From Oleiagrimonas sp963821885 (GTDB taxonomy: Bacteria > Pseudomonadota > Gammaproteobacteria > Xanthomonadales > Rhodanobacteraceae): DNA of 64,000 bases. The notes beneath the pieces are model-generated. The model did not search any database and was not told the DNA's origin. It saw nothing but the letters and a program-made list of their open reading frames with translations. Positions 46,267-55,415 of this stretch are shown piece after piece (the stretch's first letter is position 1; every line of letters begins with the position of its first letter). The position numbers were made by a program, and so were the translations under genes. Location: positions 496,001 to 560,000 of the forward strand of contig CAWGFN010000001.1 in the NCBI GenBank assembly GCA_963821885.1. The letters run 5' to 3'.

Positions 46267-46794
46267 ATGAACAACAGCAATCAATCGTCGCGAGGCACGG
46301 GCAACGCCCGCACGTCGGGTCCACAGGGCACGCAGCTGTTCAGCGCCGAGGAACTGCGCCGCCACACGGCCAGCGGCCCGCACGCCGACGAACTGGTCCG
46401 CGCCAGCAACAACCGCCCCGTGCTGCAGGGCGTGGGCAACATGGAGAACGTCCGCTTCTCCCTGCGCTCGGGTCGCCAGACCATCGGCCGGCGCGACGAC
46501 AACGACATCGTCATCGACGAGTCCAGCGTGTCCTCCTCGCATGCCTGGATCATGAACCAGAACGGCCACTACGTGATCATGAACACGCTGTCGACCAACG
46601 GCACGTTCGTCAACGACCAGCGCGTGCACGATGCCGTCCTCAAGCACGGCGACCGGATCCGCTTCGGCCAGGCCGAATTCGTGTTCCGCACCCGCGAGTC
46701 GGGCCCGCTCGGCGGCACGCGCACCGTGGTTGCCGTCCTCCTGCTCGGACTCGTCGCCATCGCCGCCGGCGCCTGGTGGCTGTTCAATCGCTGA
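46267..46794 (+). CDS. FHA-domain membrane-anchored protein
   Basis: A 175-residue protein. The FHA domain (about 62-142) has the phosphothreonine-binding residues in IGRRDDNDIVID, SSSHAWI and LSTNGTFVN. A C-terminal helix (about 152-172) anchors it to the inner membrane with the FHA domain in the cytoplasm. The N-terminal tail is polar and contains GTQLFSAEEL with T22, a possible phosphosite. It is followed four bases later by a Ser/Thr kinase gene, so it is probably a kinase substrate or docking partner. Confidence 0.88.
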   Translation: MNNSNQSSRGTGNARTSGPQGTQLFSAEELRRHTASGPHADELVRASNNRPVLQGVGNMENVRFSLRSGRQTIGRRDDNDIVIDESSVSSSHAWIMNQNGHYVIMNTLSTNGTFVNDQRVHDAVLKHGDRIRFGQAEFVFRTRESGPLGGTRTVVAVLLLGLVAIAAGAWWLFNR

Positions 46795-46798
46795 TCCG

Positions 46799-48574
46799 AT
46801 GACTGCCGAGTCCATGCCCGCGCGGATCGGCCGCTACCGCATCGAGGGCGTGCTCGGTGAAGGCGCCACGGCCGTGGTCTATGCCGGCTTCGATCCGGAG
46901 ATCGAGCGCCGGGTGGCCATCAAGTGCCTGCATCGCCACATCGCCGACGACGACGGCTACCGCCGGCGCTTCCAGGTCGAGGCACGCGCAGCCGGGCATC
47001 TGAACCACCCGAACCTGGTCACCATCTTCGACACCGGTGAAACCGAGGATGGACGGCCGTACATCGCCATGGAGCGGATGGGCGGCGAATCGCTGGCCAG
47101 CCGCGTCGAGCGCGATGGCCTGCCGCCGCTGCCGATCATCATCGACATCGCCATCCAGATCGCCAGCGCGCTGGAATACGCGCATGGCGAGGGCGTCGTG
47201 CATCACGACATCAAGCCCGAGAACATCATGTTCGTGGATGGCTGGAAGCAGGCCAAGCTCAGCGATTTCGGCATTGCCGAACGGCGCGAACTCAAGCGCG
47301 ACGGCGCGGACGCCGAGACCATGCCGCAACTGATCGGCGGCACGCCCTCGTACATGGCCCTGGAGCGTCTGGAAGGCAAGCGCGCGGATGCCCGCAGCGA
47401 CCTGTTCTCGCTGGGCGTGGTGCTGTTCTGGCTGCTGACCGGCAAGCTGCCGTGGTCGGGCACCGAGGACATCAAGCAGCTGATCGCCGAACGCAAGCGC
47501 CATCCGCAGCCGGGCATCGAGCCGCGCGACCCCTCCACGCCATCGATCCTGATCGGCATCGTGCGTACCCTGCTCGCGCAGTCCGCGGAGGTGCGTTACC
47601 AGAACGGCACCGAGGTCATCGAGGACCTGCGCCTGGCGCAACGTGAGTACGAACGCCTGCAGGAAAGCCCGCTGACCGGCAACATCATTTCCCTGCGCGT
47701 GCGCTGGGCCAGCATGCTCGGCGCCACCCTGACCCTGGTCCTGCTGATCGGCCTGGCCGCGATCTACAGCAAGCAGCGCACGGCGGTGAACGGGCTGGCG
47801 CTGGATTTCGGCAGCTCGCTCAGCCGCATGATCGCGCACGAATCGGCCGAGAACCTGCTGCTGGACGACAAGGCCGCGACCCGGGCGCTGGTCGAGGACG
47901 TGGCCCGCAACCGGCAGATTCACTACATCGCCATCACCAACCGCGCCGATAGCGTGGTCGCCAGCACGGTCCCCGGCGAGGTCGGCAAGTCCCTGCCCCG
48001 CCTCAGTGACCGCGACTATGTCTCGCGCGAGGACGACGTGGACAGCTATCGCAGCCACGTCAGCGGCACCCACGGCGACGACATGCTGCTGTTCAGCACG
48101 CCGATCCGTTACCAGGACAAGACCGTCGGGCGCCTGCGCCTGGGCGTCAGCAACGAACCGCTGGTGGCCGCGCAGCACACCACCCTGTGGGTCATCGCCA
48201 TCGTGCTGGCGGTTACGCTGGTCGCGGTGATCGGCGCCGCCTACTGGCTGTTCCGCCGCCCGCTGATCCTGCTCGACCTGCTCAGCGAAGCCATGATGCG
48301 GGTGGCCCGCGGCGACTTCCGCTATCGCATCCGGCTGGTGCGCAGCGACGAACTGGGACGGCTGTTCACGGCCTTCAATCTGATGAACCAGTCGCTGTAT
48401 GCCCGCCTGCGCGCGATGGGCGGCATCCGCCGCGAACAGCGCGTCGAGCGCGCGGTGAAGACCACGCGCATCCTGCCCGGCGCGCAGACCCGCACGCGGG
48501 TCGCGGCCGTCGAGGCCACGCGCATCCTGCCCGGCAACGAAACCGACGCGAAAACCGGCGGCGGCGAGGAATGA
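46799..48574 (+). CDS. Receptor-like Ser/Thr protein kinase with periplasmic sensor and HAMP domain
   Basis: A 591-residue transmembrane kinase. The N-terminal kinase domain (about 10-270) has GEGATAVVY, catalytic Lys K42 (VAIK), D137 in HHDIKPEN (HHD in place of HRD) and D156 in DFGIAE; the P+1 segment reads SYMALE where SYMAPE is usual. A first helix (about 303-322), a periplasmic sensor of about 140 residues, a second helix (about 461-485) and a HAMP domain (about 486-540) follow. The tail carries TTRILPG and ATRILPG 18 residues apart, possible phosphosites with Leu at +3. This sensor order (kinase first, HAMP last) is unusual. Confidence 0.88.
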   Translation: MTAESMPARIGRYRIEGVLGEGATAVVYAGFDPEIERRVAIKCLHRHIADDDGYRRRFQVEARAAGHLNHPNLVTIFDTGETEDGRPYIAMERMGGESLASRVERDGLPPLPIIIDIAIQIASALEYAHGEGVVHHDIKPENIMFVDGWKQAKLSDFGIAERRELKRDGADAETMPQLIGGTPSYMALERLEGKRADARSDLFSLGVVLFWLLTGKLPWSGTEDIKQLIAERKRHPQPGIEPRDPSTPSILIGIVRTLLAQSAEVRYQNGTEVIEDLRLAQREYERLQESPLTGNIISLRVRWASMLGATLTLVLLIGLAAIYSKQRTAVNGLALDFGSSLSRMIAHESAENLLLDDKAATRALVEDVARNRQIHYIAITNRADSVVASTVPGEVGKSLPRLSDRDYVSREDDVDSYRSHVSGTHGDDMLLFSTPIRYQDKTVGRLRLGVSNEPLVAAQHTTLWVIAIVLAVTLVAVIGAAYWLFRRPLILLDLLSEAMMRVARGDFRYRIRLVRSDELGRLFTAFNLMNQSLYARLRAMGGIRREQRVERAVKTTRILPGAQTRTRVAAVEATRILPGNETDAKTGGGEE

Positions 48575-48583
48575 GCCGGCGGT

Positions 48584-49546
48584 TCAGAGCTGCTTGAGGC
48601 GGCTCTGCAGTTCGCGGGCGCGCGTGCGGTAGATGATCGCCGGCTCGTAGTCGGGATCGATGGCCAGGATGCGGTCCCACAGGCTGATGGCCTGCTGCAG
48701 CTTCTGGTCGCGGTACAGCACGATCGCCTGCTGGTGATAGGACGCCAGCAACTGCTTGCGCAACGCATCGGCCTGCGGACCGCTGGACTTCAGCTTCGGA
48801 TCCATCTGCAGGGCCTGGCCCAGGCGCGCCATGGCCTGGGCGTGATGCCCCTGTTGCTGCAGGGTCACGCTCTGCTGCTGCAGGGCCTCGGCACTGTCGG
48901 CGGGATGCGCATCCGCGGTCGGCGCGGCCTCGGCCGCGGGGGCTTGGCCGGCATCGGGGCCATCATCGACCGCCGATGGCGCCGGTGCCGGCGAGGCGAC
49001 GGCCTTCGACGACACCGGCACGCGCAGGCGCTGCCCCACCTGCAGCAGCGAGGGATCGTGCGCATGGTTGTAGCGCGCCAGCACCAGGAAACGGCTGGCG
49101 TCGCCGAGGTAGCGGGCCGCCAGGCTGCTGTAGGAATCGCCCGCCTGCACCACATGGATGCGGTGCCTGCTGCCCAGCTGCCTGACCGGATCGACGGTCA
49201 GCTGGTGCCACAGGTCGCGGGCCGCGGCATCATCCGGATGGGCCTGCAGGTAGTGCTTGAGTTCGCGCTTGCCCTCGGCGTAGTGCCCGTGCTGCAGCTG
49301 CTCGGCGACGATGGTCTTCAACGGCACCACCGGCGTGGTGTCGACGACTGGCGCGGGCGTGCTTTGCCTCGGCGCCGGCGCCTTCTGCACGGTGGTCTCC
49401 TGCGGCTTGGCGCCGAAGGTCTTCCCGAGCTTGTGCCCCAGGGTCTGGATCTGGGCGCATCCCGCCAGGCTGGCGACAAGGCCGGCCAGCGCCAGCGTTG
49501 CCAGGCGTCGACTCGTGATACCGGGGATGTTCATTCGAGAAGTCAT
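48584..49546 (-). CDS. LysM and TPR lipoprotein
   Basis: A 320-residue envelope protein with a lipobox LAGC (Cys about residue 30). A short repeat-like segment (about 75-105, VAEQLQHGHYAEGKRELKHY) precedes a LysM domain (about 130-178, HVVQAGDSYSSLAARYLG). An Ala/Pro-rich linker leads to a TPR-like C-terminus (QQGHHAQAMARLGQALQMD and LYRDQKLQQAISLWDRILAI). It probably binds peptidoglycan from the outer-membrane side. It is convergent with the kinase gene (9-base gap) and on the same strand as the phosphatase upstream, which suggests shared control. Exact role unknown. Confidence 0.78.
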   Translation of the reverse strand: MTSRMNIPGITSRRLATLALAGLVASLAGCAQIQTLGHKLGKTFGAKPQETTVQKAPAPRQSTPAPVVDTTPVVPLKTIVAEQLQHGHYAEGKRELKHYLQAHPDDAAARDLWHQLTVDPVRQLGSRHRIHVVQAGDSYSSLAARYLGDASRFLVLARYNHAHDPSLLQVGQRLRVPVSSKAVASPAPAPSAVDDGPDAGQAPAAEAAPTADAHPADSAEALQQQSVTLQQQGHHAQAMARLGQALQMDPKLKSSGPQADALRKQLLASYHQQAIVLYRDQKLQQAISLWDRILAIDPDYEPAIIYRTRARELQSRLKQL

Positions 49547-49583
49547 GGTTCGCAAACGCTCCAGAAAGACAGTCATCGTCGGC

Positions 49584-50420
49584 TCAGGCCCGACGTCGTG
49601 CATGGGGTGACATCATCGCTCGCGCCCACACAACCGCGGCATAACGGCGCAATTGCCCGGCCATGACCGGGCGCACGAGGATCAGGGAAAGATTGTCGCC
49701 GTGCTCGCCGCCACGCTCGACCGCCAGCTCCAGCGCCTCGCGCAGGGCCGATTCCTGGTCCTCGCGGGCGGCAAACCGGCCCAGTTCAGCGGCATCCAGC
49801 GAGGCCCACACGCCGTCGCTGCACAGGGCAAAATTCTGGCCCACGCGCAACGGCGCGCCACCGTGCTCGACCTGGGGCGGATGCTCGCCACCCAGTCCGC
49901 GCAACAGCCTGTGCTGGTCGGGGTGCCCGGACACCTCGTCGGCGTCGATCTCGCCGCGCTGCACGCGCAGCTCGGCCAGGCTGTGGTCGCGGGTGCGCTC
50001 GACGCAGCGGCGACCGAAGAAATGATAGAGGCGGCTGTCGCCGACATGCACCCAGCAGGCGCGATCGCCACGCAGCAGAAGGGCCACGATGGTCGCATGC
50101 GGTTCGCCCTGCATCAGGCCCTGGCGGCGGCGGCACAGTTCCTCGTGGGCTTCCTGGCACAGGGTTTCCAGGAACATCGGGCCCGGCACTTCCAGCCACA
50201 GGCGCTGCGCCCACAGGCGCCGGGCGGCGGCGATCACGCCTTCGGCGGCCAACTCGCCGGCGCCATCACCCCCCATGCCATCGGCCAGCACAAGCAGGCG
50301 CACATCGAGGGCCGGGTCGTACAGGCACACCACGGCGTCCTGCTGGCTGGCACGACCGCCGCGCGCGCGGCCTGCTGCCACGCGCGGCAAATGCTGGAAC
50401 TCGATGTGCTTGTCCGGCAT
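49584..50420 (-). CDS. PP2C-family Ser/Thr phosphatase
   Basis: A 278-residue cytosolic metal-dependent phosphatase. The metal-binding Asp residues are in VLADGMGGDGAGELAAEGV, CSDGVWASL and GDNLSLILV, and VHVGDSRLYHF is motif 7. An early SQQDAVVCLYD block matches motif 2. It lies 37 bases upstream of the LysM/TPR lipoprotein gene on the same strand, with the FHA protein and kinase just beyond it on the opposite strand, so it probably reverses their phosphorylation. MPDKHIEFQHLP at 50420 was preferred to a Met 23 codons upstream. Confidence 0.9.
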   Translation of the reverse strand: MPDKHIEFQHLPRVAAGRARGGRASQQDAVVCLYDPALDVRLLVLADGMGGDGAGELAAEGVIAAARRLWAQRLWLEVPGPMFLETLCQEAHEELCRRRQGLMQGEPHATIVALLLRGDRACWVHVGDSRLYHFFGRRCVERTRDHSLAELRVQRGEIDADEVSGHPDQHRLLRGLGGEHPPQVEHGGAPLRVGQNFALCSDGVWASLDAAELGRFAAREDQESALREALELAVERGGEHGDNLSLILVRPVMAGQLRRYAAVVWARAMMSPHARRRA

Positions 50421-50583
50421 GGATCCATCCCCCCTGACGTGCGCGCCCGGAGCCGCACACGATGCGCCCAAGTATACCGGCGGTCGCATGGGTGCGCGTC
50501 GCGACGGCGTTCACAACCGCGCACATGGCGCGACCGCGGCCGGAACTTGCCTGGCAACGGGATCTGCGCTCCCATGCGCAGGC

Positions 50584-51408
50584 ATGGAGTTTGCTCCTTT
50601 CGACCACGCCCCGACGCCATGCCCGCCCGTGCCGGACACCGACGGCATCCATCGCGTTCGCCTGCGGGGCGGCGGCCAGGCCTGGCTCAAGCGCCGGCGC
50701 GACCGACCTGCCGGCTTTCTCGCCGCAGAGGCGCACGGCCTCCACGCCCTTCGCGAGGCAGGCGGTTTGCGCGTGCCGCGCGTGCTCGGGCTGGGCGCGC
50801 ATGAGCTGATGCTGGAGGACCTGGGCCGCGGAACGGCCGTGCCGGACTTCGCCGCTCGAGCCGGTCGCGGACTGGCCGCGCAGCATCGTCACACGGCGCC
50901 GACCCATGGCTTCGATGTCGAAGGCTGGTGCGGCGAGAGCGTCCAGGACAACACCCGCGATGCCGATGGCCATCGGTTCTTCGCCGAACGTCGCCTGCGG
51001 CCGCAGGCGCTCAGGGCCCATCGGGCCGGTCGTATCGCGGACGCCGGACTGGCCGCGGTCGAGCGTATCTGCGGGCGCCTGGCGCAGTGGATACCGCCAC
51101 AGCCGCCGAGCCTGCTGCACGGCGACCTGTGGATCGGCAACCTGCACTGCTGCGCGGACGGCATGCCGGCGCTGATCGACGCCGGCGCGGTGCATTACGG
51201 TTTCGCCGAGGCCGACCTGGCCATGCTCGTGCTGTTCGGCCAACCCGATCCTCGACTGTTCGATGCCTACGCCGAGCAGGCAGACCTCGCCCCGGGCTGG
51301 CGCGAGCGCGCGCCGCTGTACAACCTGTACCACCTGCTGAACCACCTCAACCTGTTCGGCGCGGGCTATGCCGCCGCGGTGGCCACGGTCCTGCGCCGAT
51401 TCGCCTGA
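50584..51408 (+). CDS. Fructosamine kinase family protein
   Basis: A 274-residue protein of the fructosamine/ketosamine-3-kinase family. The catalytic HGDLWIGNL and the metal-binding IDAGAVHYGFAEADLAML match the family; FFAERRLRPQ is another family block. Such enzymes phosphorylate glycated amines so that the sugar falls off, repairing proteins. In the metal-binding motif the usual IDPA reads IDAG, which keeps the Asp. Several in-frame starts exist upstream; MEFAPFDHAP was chosen for normal length and leaves a 163-base gap from the divergent phosphatase. Confidence 0.82.
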   Translation: MEFAPFDHAPTPCPPVPDTDGIHRVRLRGGGQAWLKRRRDRPAGFLAAEAHGLHALREAGGLRVPRVLGLGAHELMLEDLGRGTAVPDFAARAGRGLAAQHRHTAPTHGFDVEGWCGESVQDNTRDADGHRFFAERRLRPQALRAHRAGRIADAGLAAVERICGRLAQWIPPQPPSLLHGDLWIGNLHCCADGMPALIDAGAVHYGFAEADLAMLVLFGQPDPRLFDAYAEQADLAPGWRERAPLYNLYHLLNHLNLFGAGYAAAVATVLRRFA

Positions 51409-51423
51409 AGCGTCCGCGCCGGG

Positions 51424-51909
51424 TCAGTGCTGGTGGCCGCCCGGGCCGTGCGCGTGACCGTGGGCCAGCTCCTCCTCGCTGGCCGGGCGCACCTCGACGA
51501 TCTCGATGTCGAAATGCAGCGGCTTGCCGGCCAGGGGATGATTCAGGTCGACGTCGACCGTGGTCATGCCGACCTTGTGCACCGTCGCCGACATCACGCC
51601 GCCGTCCTTGCGCTGCAGGGTGACCTCGAGGCCCGGCTTGAGCCGGGCGCCCTTGCCGAAATACTTCTTCGGCAAGCGCTGCACCATGCCGTCGCGGCGC
51701 TCGCCGTAGGCATCGGCCGGATCGAGATCGATGGCGTACGACTCGCCGGCCTCGCGCCCTTCCAGGGCCTTTTCCATGCCCGGCACCAGCTGCCCGCGAC
51801 CCAGCAACACGACCAGCGGCTGGTTGCTTTCGCGCGAGTTCTCGCGCGCCTCGCCGTCCACGGACAGGGCGTAGTGGAAGGACACGACGGAATCTTTGCT
51901 GGCTTTCAT
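51424..51909 (-). CDS. slyD: FKBP-type peptidyl-prolyl isomerase SlyD
   Basis: A 161-residue prolyl isomerase and nickel-binding chaperone. The FKBP fold starts VVSFHYALSVDGEA, the insert-in-flap region spans about 75-125, and VDLNHPLAGKPLHFDIEI is the family block. The short C-terminus HGHAHGPGGHQH is His-rich and should bind nickel or other metals. It is convergent with the fructosamine-kinase gene and lies 65 bases after the SUMF1 gene on the same strand. Confidence 0.93.
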   Translation of the reverse strand: MKASKDSVVSFHYALSVDGEARENSRESNQPLVVLLGRGQLVPGMEKALEGREAGESYAIDLDPADAYGERRDGMVQRLPKKYFGKGARLKPGLEVTLQRKDGGVMSATVHKVGMTTVDVDLNHPLAGKPLHFDIEIVEVRPASEEELAHGHAHGPGGHQH

Positions 51910-51974
51910 CGGCACGGCTCGGGGGGACGGAAACCGCGCATCATAGTCGCCGCCCGACGCGGCGTCACCTGGCC

Positions 51975-53939
51975 TCAAAGCTGCCGCGCGATGCGGAACC
52001 CGACCCGGCCGCTGCGGGTCTGCGGCTCGGCGGCGATGCGGAAGGCCGAACGCGCCTGCGCCGGCGAGCTGCCCCAGGACGCGCCGCGCACCATGCGCAG
52101 GCTGCAACCCGGGTTGACCCAGGCCGAACCGTCCAGCGGCGCGCGGATGTAGTTGTCGTGCCAGCAATCCTCGACCCATTCGGAGACATTGCCATCGATG
52201 TCATACAGGCCGAACGGGTTGGCCTGGAAATGGCCGGCCGGCGCGTCGCCCCAGTAGCCATCGCGATATCCGGGGAAGGCATGCGTCCAGCTGCGACGCA
52301 GCGGCGAGCGGTCGCGGGCGCCAGCAAGGTTCTCCACCTCGTGCCGCGGACTGCCCGAACCCCACCAGTACGGCGTGTCGGTGCCGCCGCGCATCACGTA
52401 CTCGTACTCGGCCTCGCTCAGCAGGCGGTAGGTCTTGCCGGTGTGCCGGGACATCCACTTCACGTAGGCCTGGGCGTCATTCCAGGACACGTTGACCACC
52501 GGATGGTCGCCGCCCGAGGAACGCCCGGCGTAGTTGTCCTCCCAGGTCGCGCCGGATGCATCGACCATGGCGCCACGGCGGCCATCGTAGATGTTGGCAC
52601 CATGCAGGCGCACCGAATCGGGCACGTAGCCGCTGTTGCGCACGAACTCGCGGAACTGCGCCACCGTGATTTCCGTGCGCGACACGGCCAGGCCGCGCTC
52701 GATACGCACCTTGTGCAACGGCGATTCATTGGCCTGGTGCCCGGATTCGCTGTCGGGCGAGCCCATCATGAAACTGCCCGTGGGAATCACCACCATCGTC
52801 GGACCGTGACCGCCAAGGTCCACGTAGCTGTCGCTGAAGTCCTGTCCCGGGTGGTAATTGGCATACACCCGCGCGTTGTGCAGGCGCAGGTCCAGGGCAT
52901 CGACACCCGGCACGTCGGGGCTGATCGCCAGGGCCTGGTCGCGCAGCTTCTGCGCCAGGGCCAGGTCACCGCCATCGAGCGCGGTCCCGGCCTGCTGCAG
53001 GCGATCCTGGGCACGCTGGCGGCGAATGCCCTCGATGCGCCCGCGGGTGTCCTGCAGCGCCGTGCTGTCCGGATCCACCTGCGCCGCGCTGGCCAGGGCC
53101 TGGTCGGCGGCATCGAAGTCATCACGGGCCACCGCGCCCAGGGCGCGATCAAGCCACTTGCGCTGGATCCGGTGCAGGCCCTGGCGGGCGACGTTGTTGG
53201 CCGGATCCAGCTGCAGTACCTTGCGATACAGCGCCAGCGCATCGTTCTGCGCGGACGGCGTGCCCTGGTCCTTGTTCATCAGATCGGCCGCCCGCGCCAG
53301 CAGTGGCTGTACCTGCTGCAGGGACTGCAGACCGGCCTGCAGGCGACGTACCTGGGCCTGCGCTTCGGGCAGGTGCTGCAGCACGCCCAGACTGGTCCGC
53401 GCGGCATCGGCATCGCCGCTGGCCAGATCGTCCTCGACCTCGGCCACCAGGCGCTGCTGCACGTGCGCCAGTCCGGCCCGGGCCCGCGTATTGCCCGGCT
53501 GCAGGGCGATGACGCGCAGATACAGATTCATCGCACTGTCCCCGTCGCCACTGAGGTTGCCCTTGCCCAGGGCGTCGGCGGCCTGCGTCAGGAGTTCGCT
53601 GACCTTGGCCGACTCCGCGCCCGCCGGCCGCGCCGAGGATGCCGCGGGCGCCGGTCGCAGGCGCGCGGCGATGACGGCATGCGGCGCCAGCGACAGGGGC
53701 GGCCCGGCGTCCAGTTCCCCGTTGCGATCCTTCGCGCCGCGGGTGCCGCCCGGGCGTCGCTCGAAACCGAGCGGCGGCACGGTCATGGCGCCACCGGACA
53801 CGCGATCGGAACGGAACTCGCTGCGCGGCACGTGCAGCAGCGCGGGGAAGAAGTGATACAGCATGGCCAGCGTCAGCACGCCCACGCCAATGGCGCCCCC
53901 GATGGCGCGCTGACGACGTTCGGACTTGCTGCTGGGCAT
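51975..53939 (-). CDS. SUMF1/EgtB-type (formylglycine-generating-like) protein with membrane anchor and TPR-like repeats
   Basis: A 654-residue protein. One membrane helix near the N-terminus (about 14-34) is followed by helical repeats (about 110-380) such as ALALYRKVLQLDPANNVARQ. The C-terminal SUMF1-like domain (about 395-654) has VVIPTGSFMMGSPDSE, VSWNDAQAYVKWMS, GNVSEWVEDCWHDNY and VRGASWGSSP. In kinase-linked systems these domains are often non-catalytic sensors. No sulfatase is nearby, so true formylglycine-generating activity is doubtful. It sits in the FHA/kinase/phosphatase neighbourhood. Confidence 0.82.
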   Translation of the reverse strand: MPSSKSERRQRAIGGAIGVGVLTLAMLYHFFPALLHVPRSEFRSDRVSGGAMTVPPLGFERRPGGTRGAKDRNGELDAGPPLSLAPHAVIAARLRPAPAASSARPAGAESAKVSELLTQAADALGKGNLSGDGDSAMNLYLRVIALQPGNTRARAGLAHVQQRLVAEVEDDLASGDADAARTSLGVLQHLPEAQAQVRRLQAGLQSLQQVQPLLARAADLMNKDQGTPSAQNDALALYRKVLQLDPANNVARQGLHRIQRKWLDRALGAVARDDFDAADQALASAAQVDPDSTALQDTRGRIEGIRRQRAQDRLQQAGTALDGGDLALAQKLRDQALAISPDVPGVDALDLRLHNARVYANYHPGQDFSDSYVDLGGHGPTMVVIPTGSFMMGSPDSESGHQANESPLHKVRIERGLAVSRTEITVAQFREFVRNSGYVPDSVRLHGANIYDGRRGAMVDASGATWEDNYAGRSSGGDHPVVNVSWNDAQAYVKWMSRHTGKTYRLLSEAEYEYVMRGGTDTPYWWGSGSPRHEVENLAGARDRSPLRRSWTHAFPGYRDGYWGDAPAGHFQANPFGLYDIDGNVSEWVEDCWHDNYIRAPLDGSAWVNPGCSLRMVRGASWGSSPAQARSAFRIAAEPQTRSGRVGFRIARQL

Positions 53940-54105
53940 GGAGATTCCCGAAAACATGGGGTGGGCGGCACACCCGCCCGCAGTCATGGTACCCGGACCA
54001 CCGGACATGCCAAGCATGCGGTGCCCTGCTATCGTGCGCGGTCACCTTAGGCAAACACGCGCGTCGCGGCAACGGTGCCGCGCGGGCATCAACCGGGACA
54101 CCCAC

Positions 54106-55227
54106 TTGAACCCGAGCAACACCCACAGACCAGCGACCGAAGCCGAATGGGTCGATTCACGCGACGCCCTTGATGCCTGGCTGTCCGGCGTCGACGGCCT
54201 GCTGGCCGTGGACACCGAGTTCATGCGTCGCAACACGTACCACGCGCAACTGGCCCTGCTGCAATTCGCCCACCGGGGACGCTATGCGCTGATCGACCCC
54301 CTCGCGGTGTCCATCGGCGATGCGCTCCGGACGATGGACGAACGACAGGCCCCGCTTTGGATCATGCACAGCCCGAGCGAGGACCTGGACGTGCTGGCGC
54401 CGCTGCTGCCGAAGGGCCCGCGACGCCTGTTCGACACCCAGCTGGCCGCCGCCTTCTGCGGCATGGGCCTGGGGATCGGCTACCGCGCCCTGGTCGAGGC
54501 GGTCACCGGAGTACAGCTGGACAAGGGCGAGACCCGCTCGGACTGGATGCAGCGCCCCCTCACCGACTCGCAAAAGCTCTACGCCACGCTCGACGTGGTC
54601 CACCTGCATGCCGTGCACGCGCACCTCGATCGCGAGCTGCGCGCGCGTGACCGCATGGCCTGGTTCGAGCACGACTGCGAACGCCTGCGCCGCCGCGTCA
54701 TCGACCGCGACGGCGATGACCAGCCCCAGCAGGCCCTGCGCGGCGCCGCCGCCTGGCCACGCGAGCGCCAGGCGCTGCTGCGCCGCGTGCTGCTGTGGCG
54801 CGAGGACACCGCGCGCGCCATCGACAAGCCGCGCCCGTGGTTGCTGCAGGACGCGCAGATCATGTCGCTGGTCGAGGACATCCCGAGCGGCGGCACCGAG
54901 CTGGCCGCGCGCACCCAGGGCCAGCGTGCCCTGCGCGGCCCGCAGCGGCGCGAACTCCTGGACCTGCTGCACCGTGAAGTCGACCCCGCCGAAGTGGACG
55001 CCACGGCGGCCATACCCGCCGCCCTGGACGGCGCGGGCAAGCATGCGCTGGCGGCCATGAAGAAGGACGTCGATGCCGTGGCCACCTCGCTCGACCTGCC
55101 CGCCGGCCTGCTGGCACCGCGCAAGGCCCTTGAGCTCCTGATCGCCACCCGCGCCTGGCCCGCCTCGCTGGACGGCTGGCGACGCGACCTGCTCGGCGAG
55201 CGCCTGGAACGGCACCTCCCCGACTGA
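54106..55227 (+). CDS. rnd: Ribonuclease D
   Basis: A 373-residue 3'-5' exoribonuclease for tRNA and stable RNA ends. DEDD catalytic acids are visible in VDTEFMRRNTYHAQLALLQ, HSPSEDLDVL and the later YATLDVVHLHAV. C-terminal HRDC domains follow (from about residue 210, including RPWLLQDAQIMSLVEDIP). The start is probably TTG at 54106 (LNPSNTHRPAT), since an earlier ATG would add 60 low-similarity residues overlapping the divergent gene. tRNA-Ala follows within 65 bases. Confidence 0.9.
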   Translation: MNPSNTHRPATEAEWVDSRDALDAWLSGVDGLLAVDTEFMRRNTYHAQLALLQFAHRGRYALIDPLAVSIGDALRTMDERQAPLWIMHSPSEDLDVLAPLLPKGPRRLFDTQLAAAFCGMGLGIGYRALVEAVTGVQLDKGETRSDWMQRPLTDSQKLYATLDVVHLHAVHAHLDRELRARDRMAWFEHDCERLRRRVIDRDGDDQPQQALRGAAAWPRERQALLRRVLLWREDTARAIDKPRPWLLQDAQIMSLVEDIPSGGTELAARTQGQRALRGPQRRELLDLLHREVDPAEVDATAAIPAALDGAGKHALAAMKKDVDAVATSLDLPAGLLAPRKALELLIATRAWPASLDGWRRDLLGERLERHLPD

Positions 55228-55290
55228 CGCCCGGACACGTCCCGGCTATTGGCGCACCGCGAAGTCGCTGATAGAATGCGCCGCTTACGT

Positions 55291-55366
<76 letters not shown>

Positions 55367-55380
55367 ATCAGATCGCGTTG

Positions 55381-55415
55381 AAGAAGGCCGCTTGCATCAA
55401 GCGGCCTTCTTCGTT
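55381..55415 (+). terminator. Terminator after tRNA-Ala
   Basis: AAGAAGGCCGCTTG and its perfect complement at 55398-55411 form a 14-bp stem with a CAT loop, followed by CGTTTTCG. It begins 15 bases after the tRNA. From here to 55791 no supported gene was found; several short open frames lack family features or ribosome-binding sites. Confidence 0.8.

Noticed and set aside
46267..53939. Type VI secretion regulatory locus
   Set aside because: Only the FHA/kinase/phosphatase types are shared; no tss structural or effector gene is nearby.
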